Shown here one piece after another: positions 1-6,532 of a stretch of 25,252 nt of DNA. Position numbers and translations under genes: made by a program. The DNA comes from Desulfobacterales bacterium (GTDB taxonomy: Bacteria > Desulfobacterota > Desulfobacteria > Desulfobacterales > UBA11574). The stretch spans positions 1-25,252 of the forward strand of contig JAQYVG010000008.1 of assembly GCA_030145595.1 (NCBI GenBank), written 5' to 3'. Under the pieces are notes generated by a model, which did not search any database, was not told the origin of the DNA, and worked only from the letters and a program-made list of their open reading frames with translations. The first letter of the stretch is position 1. Every line of letters begins with the position of its first letter.

Positions 1-630
1 AATCATAACCATTCTATCATCCAATCCTTGTCTGCAGAATTGGCAGAAGATACTGATGATACTATTGATTTTATTAAAAAAGCTTTTTTTTATGTCCGTG
101 ACACAATAAGATTCGGTGGTGACATATGGAAAGTCAAGGCCTCGGAAACTTTACAGATGAAATTTGGACCATGCTTTGGGAAAAATACTTTATTTATGGC
201 AATTTTAAGAAACCAAGGAATTGCTTGTACACTGTCTGCTAATCCTATGAAAAGGACATTCGCTAAGCCCAGTGTGGGAACGGCCTACATTTTTTTTTCA
301 AATCCATTTTTCCATTGCTTCACAAAAGTAAATTATAATGGTCAATGGATTGACCTTGATCCAACATTAGACAAAGACAACTATGAAACATTTTTCAAAC
401 CTTTAGGAGTGAATTGGGACATAGATTGGAATCCAAACGGTATGGGACCTATTTATAGTGAATCTATTGTGGGAGAAAGCGTCTCTTATGATGATATTGA
501 CAAAGCGTTAAATGCAAATTTGAACTCATGGTATTTGTTCAAACATGAACCAAATTTTTTAATCAAGCCATGGCTTTGGATGGGTAATAAAACTATGTGG
601 GGAAAAATAGATAAAACTCTTATGAATTAA
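1..630 (+). CDS. Transglutaminase-like domain protein, 5'-partial
   Basis: The frame is open from the first base of the window, so the true start lies upstream and the gene is partial. The visible part carries the transglutaminase-like (papain-fold) pattern. A Cys sits in a K-F-G-P-C-F-G-K-N context (codon 172-174), followed by a hydrophobic helix ending in L-R-N-Q-G-I. A His (313-315) begins a strand before N-G-Q-W-I-D-L-D-P-T, and the Asp is at 358-360. These are the positions expected for the Cys-His-Asp triad. Known family members are proteases, peptide N-glycanase-like enzymes or cross-linkers; the substrate cannot be told here. The C-terminal 80 residues are Trp/Asn-rich and unrecognised. 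The gene is clearly A+T-rich compared with the genes after 3 kb, which fits the accessory character of this end of the window. Confidence 0.6.
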   Translation, partial: NHNHSIIQSLSAELAEDTDDTIDFIKKAFFYVRDTIRFGGDIWKVKASETLQMKFGPCFGKNTLFMAILRNQGIACTLSANPMKRTFAKPSVGTAYIFFSNPFFHCFTKVNYNGQWIDLDPTLDKDNYETFFKPLGVNWDIDWNPNGMGPIYSESIVGESVSYDDIDKALNANLNSWYLFKHEPNFLIKPWLWMGNKTMWGKIDKTLMN

Positions 631-718
631 TCATTTAATGAATAGCATATTCGGTTATATGCTTCTCATATGGTGCGCGCCAAAATACTTAGACAAATTA
701 ACTTAAAGGAGAAATAAC

Positions 719-805
719 ATGAATTATACATACGGTCTTTATGTCTACAATAACGTAGAGGTTTTACGGGACGCCCATAAAATTATAAGTTTCTATTTTG
801 TCTGA
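719..805 (+). CDS. Short ORF (28 codons) running into the RAYT element's left end
   Basis: An ATG preceded by a strong ribosome binding site (AAAGGAG, 7 nt before the start) opens a 28-codon frame beginning M-N-Y-T-Y-G-L-Y-V-Y. From codon 17 onward the frame lies inside the left terminal inverted repeat of the transposase element (768-795) and ends at a TGA just after it. The simplest reading is that the first 16-17 codons are the start of a former gene cut by insertion of the element. Alternatively it is a translated leader peptide. No similarity is recognised, and no continuation of an obvious protein is visible on the far side of the element. Confidence 0.35.
   Translation: MNYTYGLYVYNNVEVLRDAHKIISFYFV
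768..795 (+). repeat. Left terminal inverted repeat of RAYT element
   Basis: This 28-bp arm starts GGGACGCCCATAAAATT and is complementary to 1830-1857 with one mismatch (the twelfth base, A here and C in the complement of the right arm). It overlaps the end of the short ORF at 719-805. Confidence 0.8.
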
Positions 806-824
806 CATATGATATGGACCTGTC

Positions 825-1832
825 ATGCCACGCAACGCCCGCATTGATGCTCCGGGTGCCCTTAATCATATCATTGTAAGAGGCATCGAGCGGAGAAAAA
901 TATTTGAAGATGACACCGACAGGATTAATTTTCTGGATCGACTGGGTAAGGTGCTTTCAGAAACCGGCACAAAATGTTTTGCATGGGCCCTGATACCAAA
1001 CCACTTTCACCTTTTACTGCGCACTGGTGCTTGTCCGCTTTCCACTGTTATGCGCAGGCTTCTGACCGGCCATGCAATGAACTTTAACCGTCGACATCGT
1101 CGCAGCGGCCAGCTTTTTCAGAACAGGTACAAATCGATTCTCTGCCAAGAAGATACATATTTACTTGAACTGGTACGGTATATTCACCTTAATCCAATTC
1201 GGGCCAGACTTGTTACCGACATAAAAATTCTGGATAAACATCCTTTTTGCGGGCATGCAATTATCATGGGGAAAAAGAAAAAAGATTGGCAAGATGATGC
1301 TTATGTTCTGAAACTGTTTGATAAAAAGAAATCAACTGCGCGACGCCGTTACAAAATATTTGTTCAGAAAGGCATCCAGGATGGCAAGCGTCCTGAACTT
1401 ACCGGGGGCGGACTCATTCGAAGCAGCGGTGGCTGGTCTATGATCAAGTCCCTTCGACGGGCAAATATTCATTTTAAAAGTGATGAGCGTGTGCTTGGCG
1501 ATTCTGATTTTGTTGAAAAGGTTTTAAAGGCTGCCGATGAGTCATTGAAGCGAAAATATCGGCTAACCTCAGAAGGCTACGATATAAATACTCTGGCGGA
1601 TAGGGTGGCGGAGATATTTTCAATTAAACCGGAGGAAATCTTTCAGCCAGGCAAACAACCGACAAAAGTTAAAGCTAGAAGCCTTTTGTGCCACTGGGCA
1701 ACGCGTGAATTGGGGTTTACCATGACAGAATTGGCACAAAAATTCAAAATGTCTCAGCCCGCAGTAAGCATGAGTGCGCAACGAGGAGAACATATTGCGG
1801 CAGAAAAAGGTTTTTCGCTAACTGACGAATAG
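825..1832 (+). CDS. REP-associated tyrosine transposase with C-terminal helix-turn-helix
   Basis: This is a 335-residue protein of the IS200-like Y1 transposase superfamily. The start M-P-R-N-A-R-I-D-A-P-G-A-L-N-H is the usual N terminus of this group. The metal-binding HUH motif is H60-F61-H62 (in I-P-N-H-F-H-L-L-L), and the likely catalytic nucleophile is Y119 in V-R-Y-I-H-L-N-P. Residues beyond about 150 extend past the Y1 domain, and the last 60 residues form a helix-turn-helix-like region (M-T-E-L-A-Q-K-F-K-M-S-Q-P-A-V-S). By family knowledge such enzymes nick and join single strands at REP-type hairpins. There is no strong Shine-Dalgarno before the start, which is common for transposases. 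All key residues are present, so activity is plausible. Confidence 0.85.
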   Translation: MPRNARIDAPGALNHIIVRGIERRKIFEDDTDRINFLDRLGKVLSETGTKCFAWALIPNHFHLLLRTGACPLSTVMRRLLTGHAMNFNRRHRRSGQLFQNRYKSILCQEDTYLLELVRYIHLNPIRARLVTDIKILDKHPFCGHAIIMGKKKKDWQDDAYVLKLFDKKKSTARRRYKIFVQKGIQDGKRPELTGGGLIRSSGGWSMIKSLRRANIHFKSDERVLGDSDFVEKVLKAADESLKRKYRLTSEGYDINTLADRVAEIFSIKPEEIFQPGKQPTKVKARSLLCHWATRELGFTMTELAQKFKMSQPAVSMSAQRGEHIAAEKGFSLTDE

Positions 1833-1857
1833 AAACTTATAATTTGATGGGCGTCCC
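1830..1857 (+). repeat. Right terminal inverted repeat of RAYT element
   Basis: This 28-bp arm is the partner of 768-795. It contains the stop codon of the transposase gene at its inner end and GGGCGTCCC at its outer end (1849-1857). An extra GGGCGTCCC follows at 1865-1873. Confidence 0.8.
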
Positions 1858-1967
1858 GCTTACTGGGCGTCCCTTACCGCTTACACCTGGTCAGGCATGG
1901 CGTTAAGCATCGCGCAGTTAAGTCTGGCCCTTGCTTATCAAGGGATTCCTTTCATACGAGGTGAAGC

Positions 1968-2531
1968 ATGTGGAACTATAGAGTTGTACGGAAAAAGAAT
2001 AATTACATTGATCCTGCAAATAAAAAAGAAAGAATAGATTACACCTATGCCATACATGAGGCGTACTACGATGAAAACGGATATGTAGGGGCTATCACCC
2101 AAGATCCGGTAGGGCCCTTTGGAGAGAATATAGAAGAGCTAATGCATTCTTGGGTGATGATGGCAGAGGCATTCGGTAAGCCTGTTCTTGATTATGATAA
2201 AATTCCTGAACCGGGATACGGCAGAAAAAAGGATCCTATAGGATCTGAACTTGATAAGAGGCTGAATGAGATCAAAGCTGGTAACAAGGATGGGATTCCC
2301 TGGGAGCATGTAAAAAAAGAGTTGGAAAAGAAGTGGGGTCCGTTTGACGAAGAAGCCTATCAAAAACAGGTAGACGAAGAAAGATTGGAAAAGGAGAAGA
2401 TTCATAGTGATGCCTTCATAGGCACACCAACGCTTAAAGAACTCATCAAGAAAATGTATTCGAATTATCATGAATATATCCAACGCGACAAGGTTGAAAA
2501 TCCTTGGAAATACCCGGCAAAGGATGCCTAA
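1968..2531 (+). CDS. Hypothetical protein, probable integron gene-cassette product
   Basis: This is a 187-residue protein of unknown function. The N-terminal 70 residues (M-W-N-Y-R-V-V-R-K-K, then Y-A-I-H-E-A-Y-Y-D-E-N-G and L-D-Y-D-K-I-P) resemble a small conserved hypothetical family seen as stand-alone ORFs in many bacteria. Residues from about 75 on are very rich in Lys and Glu and probably helical or coiled-coil. No signal peptide or membrane segment is seen. A ribosome site GAGGTG precedes the ATG by 4-5 nt. The stop codon TAA lies within the first core of the attC-like site at 2526-2583, the standard arrangement for an integron cassette gene. Just upstream, a 6-bp hairpin with CCCTTG/CAAGGG arms sits at 1928-1944. 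Function is unknown. Confidence 0.7.
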   Translation: MWNYRVVRKKNNYIDPANKKERIDYTYAIHEAYYDENGYVGAITQDPVGPFGENIEELMHSWVMMAEAFGKPVLDYDKIPEPGYGRKKDPIGSELDKRLNEIKAGNKDGIPWEHVKKELEKKWGPFDEEAYQKQVDEERLEKEKIHSDAFIGTPTLKELIKKMYSNYHEYIQRDKVENPWKYPAKDA

Positions 2532-2583
2532 CCTTGCTCTTTCAGCCGACAGCTAAACGCTGCGGCTGAAGAGCCTGTTATAC
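2526..2583 (+). repeat. attC-like integron recombination site
   Basis: The 58-bp segment starts with GCCTAAC (fits RYYYAAC) and ends with GTTATAC (one base off GTTRRRY). Between them is a long imperfect palindrome. GCTCTT-CAGCCG pairs with CGGCTG-AAGAGC with a single extra T, then CAGC pairs with GCTG next to an unpaired A, with loop TAAAC. Unpaired extrahelical bases within a folded stem are the hallmark by which integron integrases recognise attC. The GCCGAC...GCGGC layout also matches classical attC sites such as that of aadA cassettes. No T-tract follows, so it is unlikely to be a terminator. No integron integrase is in the window. Confidence 0.65.
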
Positions 2584-2675
2584 CTGCATTCAATGTTTTG
2601 AAAACGAACAAAAAGTTACGTTTAGCAACATATTGTGTTATATCGCTACAAATTATAATTTAGGAGGTATTTACC

Positions 2676-2897
2676 ATGACGACCGCTGTAAGAGTATCAG
2701 ATGCTCTGGTACGAGAGGCCAAGATATATAGCAAAATAGACAAACGATCATTGACGGGGCAGATCGAACATTGGGCAAGAATTGGTAAATGCGCCGAAGA
2801 AAACCCTGACTTAACGTATAGCTTAATTAAGGACATTCTTATCGGCCTTGTAGAGCTTGAACATGGGGAATTGTCAGAATACAAATTCGGATCGTAG
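2676..2897 (+). CDS. ParD-like antitoxin (type II toxin-antitoxin)
   Basis: This 73-residue protein starts M-T-T-A-V-R-V-S-D-A-L-V-R-E-A and contains S-L-T-G-Q-I-E-H-W-A-R-I-G-K, the signature of the ParD-like antitoxin family, whose N-terminal ribbon-helix-helix binds DNA and whose C terminus masks the toxin. It has an excellent ribosome site (TTAGGAGG, 8 nt before the ATG). The next frame starts 3 nt after its stop and encodes the first residues of a RelE/ParE-like toxin that is broken (2901-3023). The antitoxin is therefore probably an orphan now. It follows the attC-like site by about 90 bp and may be the next cassette. Confidence 0.75.
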   Translation: MTTAVRVSDALVREAKIYSKIDKRSLTGQIEHWARIGKCAEENPDLTYSLIKDILIGLVELEHGELSEYKFGS

Positions 2898-2900
2898 CCA

Positions 2901-3023
2901 ATGAAAATCCTTCAATCACGGTCATTTGAACGAAAAGTCAAAATCATCATTTGCCCGCCGCCGGTTAACTCTATGTTCAACGGTCTCGTTATTTACGGTC
3001 AAAGTGGGAGAACTGCATGGTAA
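2901..3023 (+). pseudogene. Truncated RelE/ParE-family toxin fragment
   Basis: Three nucleotides after the antitoxin stop, an ATG opens M-K-I-L-Q-S-R-S-F-E-R-K-V-K, the typical beginning of RelE/ParE-family toxins paired with ParD-like antitoxins. After about 14-15 codons the similarity ends. The frame continues through Pro-rich non-homologous residues (C-P-P-P-V-N-S) to a TAA at 3021, crossing the 3' end of fusA on the other strand. The normal length is about 90 residues, so roughly 85 percent of the toxin is missing. The break at about 2942-2950 marks where the accessory segment meets the fusA region. Confidence 0.6.
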
Positions 3024-5022
3024 AGGTTCCTCTGCCCTGGGTAGCGGAGCGCAATGCGGTTGAGTAGCCGAACATATGGGCCAGAGGAACAGAGGCCCTG
3101 ATGACCTGCAGGCCCTTTTTGTGTTCAATCGATTCGATTTTGCCGCTACGGGCATTAAGATCCCCGATGGCCTCCCCCATAGAAGCTTCCAGAACATAGA
3201 CGCTTACATCCATAATCGGGTCGAGCAGAAAAGGCTGCCCGTTTGCAAGGGCTGTTTTGCAGGCCATGGACGCACTCACAGTATAGGCCAGTTCCGTGCC
3301 CAGGGATTCCTTAAAGGAGCCGCCGGTAAGGACGGCTTCAACATCGACCACCGGATAGCCCATCAAGGCTCCGCTTTCCAACGATTCCATCACTCCTTTT
3401 TCGATGGCAGGTATAAAAATATCGGGTATCGTTTCTGCGTTGATTGCGGATCTGAACCGATTTTCACTGCCGCGCTGCAGCGGTTTCAGTTTTAATTTTA
3501 CTTCGCCAAAGTGGCGCTGCCCGGAGATTTCCTTATCAAACACGGCTGAACCCGCCGCTTCTTTGGCAATGGTCTCCCGGTAGACGACCTGGGGCTTGCC
3601 CACATTGACGTTGGTCTTGAATTCGCGTTGCATGCGGCTGATAATAACCTCAAGGTGCAGCTCTCCCATGCCGGATAAAATTGTCTGCCCGGTATCGTCG
3701 TCTTTCTTGAACCTTAAGGTCGGATCTTCGGCGATAAATTTTTCTAACACTTCATCTAACTTTTCTTCGTCGACATGAGTTTTCGGCTCCACGGCCACAG
3801 AGATGACCGGTTCGTAAAACTCAATTTGTTCAAGCAAGACCGGATGATCGCGTGAACACAGGGTTTCGCCGGTTGAAGATTCCTTCAAGCCGACAATGCC
3901 CACGATACTGCCGGCAGAGGCGGTCTCAATGCGCTCTCTTTTGTTGGCATGCATCCTTAAGATGCGGGCAAGTTTTTCATCTGTTTTGCGACCGGGATTG
4001 TACACATTTGATTTGGCCTGCAATTCACCGCTGTATATTCTGACATATGAGAGTTTCCTTCCTTCCATCAGGGCTACCTTAAAAATTAGCGCCGCCAGCG
4101 GATCGGTACTTTTAGACCGGCATTCAATGCTTTCTCCTGTTTCCGGGTGCGTCCCTTGCATGGGGGGTACGTCGATCGGGCTTGGAAGGAATTGCACAAT
4201 GGCGTCTAGAAGTGGTTGTATGCCCTTATTTTTCAAAGCACTGCCGCACAAAACCGGAACAAGCTTCAAGTCTATGGTTGCTTTGCGGATGGCGGTTACT
4301 ATATCTTCCGGAGCAATCGGGACTTCGGATAGATAGGCCTCCATAATTTTATCGTCAACTTCAGCCAGAGTTTCGATCAGCTTTTCATGATATTCTGCGG
4401 CAGTTTCAAGAATGTCCGGGGAGATTTCTTCGGTTGTAAAAGCCTCTCCCAAATCGTCTTCCCCCCAGACAATCTGCTGCATACGGATCAGGTCGATGAT
4501 GCCGCTAAAGTCGTCTTCCGATCCAAGGGGCAATTGTGTGATCAGCGGATTGGCATTCAGCCTCTTTTTCATCATATCTACGGCACCGAGGAAACTGGAG
4601 CCGATCCTATCCAGTTTGTTGACAAATGCAATTTTTGGAACATGATATTTGTCGGCCTGCTTCCAGACGGTTTCCGACTGGGGCTCCACCCCGCCGACAG
4701 CGCAAAAGACGCCGATAGCACCGTCAAGCACGCGCAATGAGCGTTCAACTTCGATTGTAAAATCGACATGTCCCGGGGTATCGATGATCTGTATTTCCTT
4801 TTGCTTCCAGTGGCAGGTGGTTACGGCGGAGGTAATCGTAATGCCGCGTTCCTGCTCGTCCTGCATCCAGTCCATCACCGCTTCACCGTCATGGACTTCA
4901 CCGATTTTATGTGAACGACCGGTATAGTATAGTATGCGTTCAGTCACGGTGGTTTTTCCGGCATCAATATGGGCGATGATGCCGATATTCCGTATGCGGT
5001 CTATGTTGCTTATTTTTTTCAT
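2989..5022 (-). CDS. fusA: Translation elongation factor G
   Basis: This 677-residue GTPase moves tRNA and mRNA through the ribosome after peptide bond formation. The G domain is complete: A-H-I-D-A-G-K-T-T near residue 20 (P-loop), R-G-I-T-I-T-S (switch I), D-T-P-G-H-V-D-F near 82, and N-K-L-D near 136. EF-G domains II-V follow, including G-E-L-H-L-E-V and the C-terminal R-G-x-G-x-F region. It starts 4 nt inside the end of the GerMN gene (ATGA overlap) with no ribosome site of its own visible, suggesting translational coupling. It is not next to rpsL, rpsG or tuf, so it may be an additional EF-G copy, which is common in Desulfobacterota. Some second copies act in ribosome recycling or stress rather than in bulk translocation. 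Confidence 0.93.
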   Translation of the reverse strand: MKKISNIDRIRNIGIIAHIDAGKTTVTERILYYTGRSHKIGEVHDGEAVMDWMQDEQERGITITSAVTTCHWKQKEIQIIDTPGHVDFTIEVERSLRVLDGAIGVFCAVGGVEPQSETVWKQADKYHVPKIAFVNKLDRIGSSFLGAVDMMKKRLNANPLITQLPLGSEDDFSGIIDLIRMQQIVWGEDDLGEAFTTEEISPDILETAAEYHEKLIETLAEVDDKIMEAYLSEVPIAPEDIVTAIRKATIDLKLVPVLCGSALKNKGIQPLLDAIVQFLPSPIDVPPMQGTHPETGESIECRSKSTDPLAALIFKVALMEGRKLSYVRIYSGELQAKSNVYNPGRKTDEKLARILRMHANKRERIETASAGSIVGIVGLKESSTGETLCSRDHPVLLEQIEFYEPVISVAVEPKTHVDEEKLDEVLEKFIAEDPTLRFKKDDDTGQTILSGMGELHLEVIISRMQREFKTNVNVGKPQVVYRETIAKEAAGSAVFDKEISGQRHFGEVKLKLKPLQRGSENRFRSAINAETIPDIFIPAIEKGVMESLESGALMGYPVVDVEAVLTGGSFKESLGTELAYTVSASMACKTALANGQPFLLDPIMDVSVYVLEASMGEAIGDLNARSGKIESIEHKKGLQVIRASVPLAHMFGYSTALRSATQGRGTFTMQFSHFDRK

Positions 5023-5591
5023 CGTATCAACAGCATGTTGGCCTTAAAGGGAAAACGAAGACCAATATGGCCGGCAAGAGTCGTCGATTCGCGTCCGTCG
5101 ATCAAAATTTTTACGGCATTGATTTCAGGAATGTTTAAAATCAATGAGTTGACGATTGAAAATATGGTCATCTGTTCTGACTGAATGCCTCCGGGATGAG
5201 CATCTTTTAGTGTTGCCGTTAAATCAACATAGGCCGTTCCGTCCGGGTCAACAAAAAGTGCCAGAAGTTTAGTGCCCGACGGGATTGTACGCATAAGCCC
5301 TTTTGTGGGTCCTTGAATCAGGGCTGCGATGATGGTTTGGCCGAACCGGGCCGGATCGGTCGCATAAGACAATTTGCGTTCTTCGGCTATTAAAAACGAA
5401 TTTTTCTTGGTGGAAAAATATAGCTGCACAATCGCTTTGTCAGCATGCTGCGCTGTATTGATTTGGGAATTTTGACCGCTGTGGTCTAAAGCCGAAGATA
5501 TATGGGGTGCACCCGGAATTAACATATAAAAGGTGCAGACAGCCAAAATTTTAAAAACTGCAAAAGATGAATGGTGTTGCGATGCTGACAT
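5019..5591 (-). CDS. GerMN domain protein (exported)
   Basis: This is a 190-residue protein with a hydrophobic N-terminal segment (about residues 12-30, V-F-K-I-L-A-V-C-T-F-Y-M-L-I) that looks like a signal peptide or anchor. A single GerMN domain spans about 50-190: V-Q-L-Y-F-S-T, I-I-A-A-L-I-Q-G-P-T-K-G-L, I-P-S-G-T-K-L-L, V-D-L-T and V-N-S-L-I-L-N-I-P-E-I-N-A-V-K-I-L-I-D-G. In Bacillus the domain occurs in GerM, a lipoprotein of sporulation and germination. In Gram-negatives it occurs in small envelope proteins of unknown role. It is the first gene of a two-gene unit with fusA, which is an unusual pairing. A promoter-like sequence lies 40-70 bp upstream. Confidence 0.75.
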   Translation of the reverse strand: MSASQHHSSFAVFKILAVCTFYMLIPGAPHISSALDHSGQNSQINTAQHADKAIVQLYFSTKKNSFLIAEERKLSYATDPARFGQTIIAALIQGPTKGLMRTIPSGTKLLALFVDPDGTAYVDLTATLKDAHPGGIQSEQMTIFSIVNSLILNIPEINAVKILIDGRESTTLAGHIGLRFPFKANMLLIR

Positions 5592-5630
5592 ATTTAGTGC
5601 CTATTGTAAATTCATCAAAAATGACATGGT

Positions 5631-5659
5631 TTATTAAGCCAACAAGCTCAGTATGTCAA
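5631..5659 (-). promoter_or_regulatory. Sigma70-type promoter for the GerMN-fusA pair
   Basis: On the - strand, TTGACA (5659-5654) is followed after exactly 17 bp by TAATAA (5636-5631). The -35 box is perfect and the -10 box fair. The predicted start near 5624 gives a leader of about 33 nt before the GerMN gene. Confidence 0.45.
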
Positions 5660-5717
5660 GGAAAGAAGGGATTTGCGGGATTTATTTAGCAAATCATAAA
5701 CATTGACCACAACATTG

Positions 5718-5796
5718 AAACTCCCTGCAGCGGCTCGACTGTCTTCGACCCTGAGCTCAGACCGAAGGGAGCTCGTCGAAGTCATGTAGGGAGTTT
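5718..5796. repeat. 79-bp palindromic intergenic repeat (REP/MITE-like)
   Basis: Perfect 9-bp outer arms AAACTCCCT (5718-5726) and AGGGAGTTT (5788-5796) enclose a second inverted pair CTTCGAC / GTCGAAG and a GAGCTC palindrome on both sides. The interior (TTCGACCCTGAGCTCAG, GAGCTCGTCGAAG) resembles dispersed intergenic repeats often seen in proteobacterial genomes. There is no T-tract and no coding capacity. It sits between two divergent promoters. Confidence 0.6.
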
Positions 5797-5824
5797 AAGT
5801 GTTTAATAACACTCGCCTGTACAG

Positions 5825-5852
5825 TTGACATTTGGCTTGATAATAATATAGC
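5825..5852 (+). promoter_or_regulatory. Sigma70-type promoter for the response regulator
   Basis: TTGACA at 5825-5830 is followed after 16 bp by TATAGC at 5847-5852. The predicted start near 5859 lies about 35 nt before the ATG, leaving the AAAGGAG ribosome site intact. Confidence 0.45.
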
Positions 5853-5893
5853 TTATTGAATATTGCAATTCAGGTATTAAAAGGAGATGAAAA

Positions 5894-6421
5894 ATGGCTC
5901 ATGTGTCTGAAAAAAGAATTCTGGTAGTAGATGATGAACCGGATGTGCGTAATTTTTTAGCCGCCTGTTTAGAAGATGCCGGTTTTGACGTTGAAACGGC
6001 CGTTGACGGAATAGATGCTCTGGAAAAAGCGGAGGCGTATTCTCCCGATCTAATGACGCTGGATATGGTTATGCCGCGTATGAACGGAATCAAAGTGATT
6101 CGCAAGCTGCGAGAAAAGGAAAAGTGGGCCAATTTGCCTGTGATTGTCATTACGGCCCATGCCCAAGACGAAATGGGGAGTGACCAAATCAAGGAATTCG
6201 TTGCTCTGACATCCGGATTACGTCCACGAATCACCATGGAAAAACCGATATCCCCTGCAAATCTGGTAAAAACCATTTGTAAGATCCTGGATGTCGAGCC
6301 GGAAACCGCGGAGAAGATGGACGCAGAACTTGCCGATGAACGTAACAAGCTCTTAAATCTAATTAGTGAGACCGATTCAGACACATTAAAAAAATTAAGT
6401 GAAATGTTGAAAAACAAATAG
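5894..6421 (+). CDS. Stand-alone response regulator (receiver domain)
   Basis: This is a 175-residue protein with a CheY-like receiver domain at about 7-125: acidic pocket D13-D14, phospho-acceptor D57 (in T-L-D-M-V-M-P-R-M-N-G), T87 and K117 (M-E-K-P-I-S). A 50-residue charged helical tail follows, with no DNA-binding or enzymatic output domain. It would act by protein-protein contact or as a phosphate relay. It has a strong ribosome site (AAAGGAG). No histidine kinase is in the window. It converges on the Hdr operon, whose end is 112 bp away. Whether it controls or interacts with that complex cannot be told from the sequence. Confidence 0.88.
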   Translation: MAHVSEKRILVVDDEPDVRNFLAACLEDAGFDVETAVDGIDALEKAEAYSPDLMTLDMVMPRMNGIKVIRKLREKEKWANLPVIVITAHAQDEMGSDQIKEFVALTSGLRPRITMEKPISPANLVKTICKILDVEPETAEKMDAELADERNKLLNLISETDSDTLKKLSEMLKNK

Positions 6422-6439
6422 AGGGTTTATTTAGCCCTG

Positions 6440-6463
6440 AAAAACCTGGTCCTCTGGGCCAGG
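6440..6463 (-). terminator. Rho-independent terminator of the Hdr operon
   Basis: Read on the - strand, CCTGG-C-CC-AGA-GG-A-CCAGG forms a stem of 5+2 pairs around one mismatch, with loop AGA. It is followed directly by TTTTT (the complement of 6444-6440). It lies 70 bp after the stop of the selenoprotein gene, which supports that gene being translated to its distal stop as the last cistron. Confidence 0.6.
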
Positions 6464-6532
6464 ATATTTACCAGCCTGATTACAAATTAAATCGCAAATA
6501 CATCATTTTTCAAAGGTCTCGGAACAGACCGC

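Larger units (their letters stand above)
768..1857 (+). mobile_element. RAYT (REP-associated tyrosine transposase) element with 28-bp terminal inverted repeats
   Basis: A single Y1/HUH transposase gene is bracketed by near-perfect inverted repeats. The left end at 768-795 and the right end at 1830-1857 match over 28 bp with one mismatch. Each outer end reads GGGACGCCCAT and each inner end AATTATAAGTTTC or its complement. The transposase stop codon (TAG, 1830-1832) is the first three bases of the right repeat. A further copy of the outer motif GGGCGTCCC follows at 1865-1873, in direct orientation, 7 bp outside the right end. No target-site duplication is visible, as expected for HUH single-strand transposition. 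The element is compact and looks intact. Confidence 0.75.

Noticed and set aside
631..718. attC or terminator after the transglutaminase-like gene
   Set aside because: Only short A+T hairpins (GAATA-GCA-TATTC; ATTAA-TCAT-TTAAT) are present, with no T-tract and no core pair.
1879..1923. A second attC site around GTTAAGC (1902-1908) or GTTAAGT (1917-1923) upstream of the hypothetical gene
   Set aside because: Both fit GTTRRRY, but no RYYYAAC partner with a folding stem lies at a normal distance. The only pairing (GCTTA/TAAGC around CCTGGTCAGG) is too short. It could be a damaged site, but this is not supported.
2139..2483. Antisense ORF of 114 residues on the - strand
   Set aside because: It lies wholly opposite the hypothetical gene at 1968-2531, which has a ribosome site and a cassette context. 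The antisense product looks like random low-complexity Phe/Leu-rich sequence.
2633..2659. Promoter TTGTGT / TATAAT before the antitoxin
   Set aside because: The resulting start point would fall inside the ribosome binding site, which argues against it.
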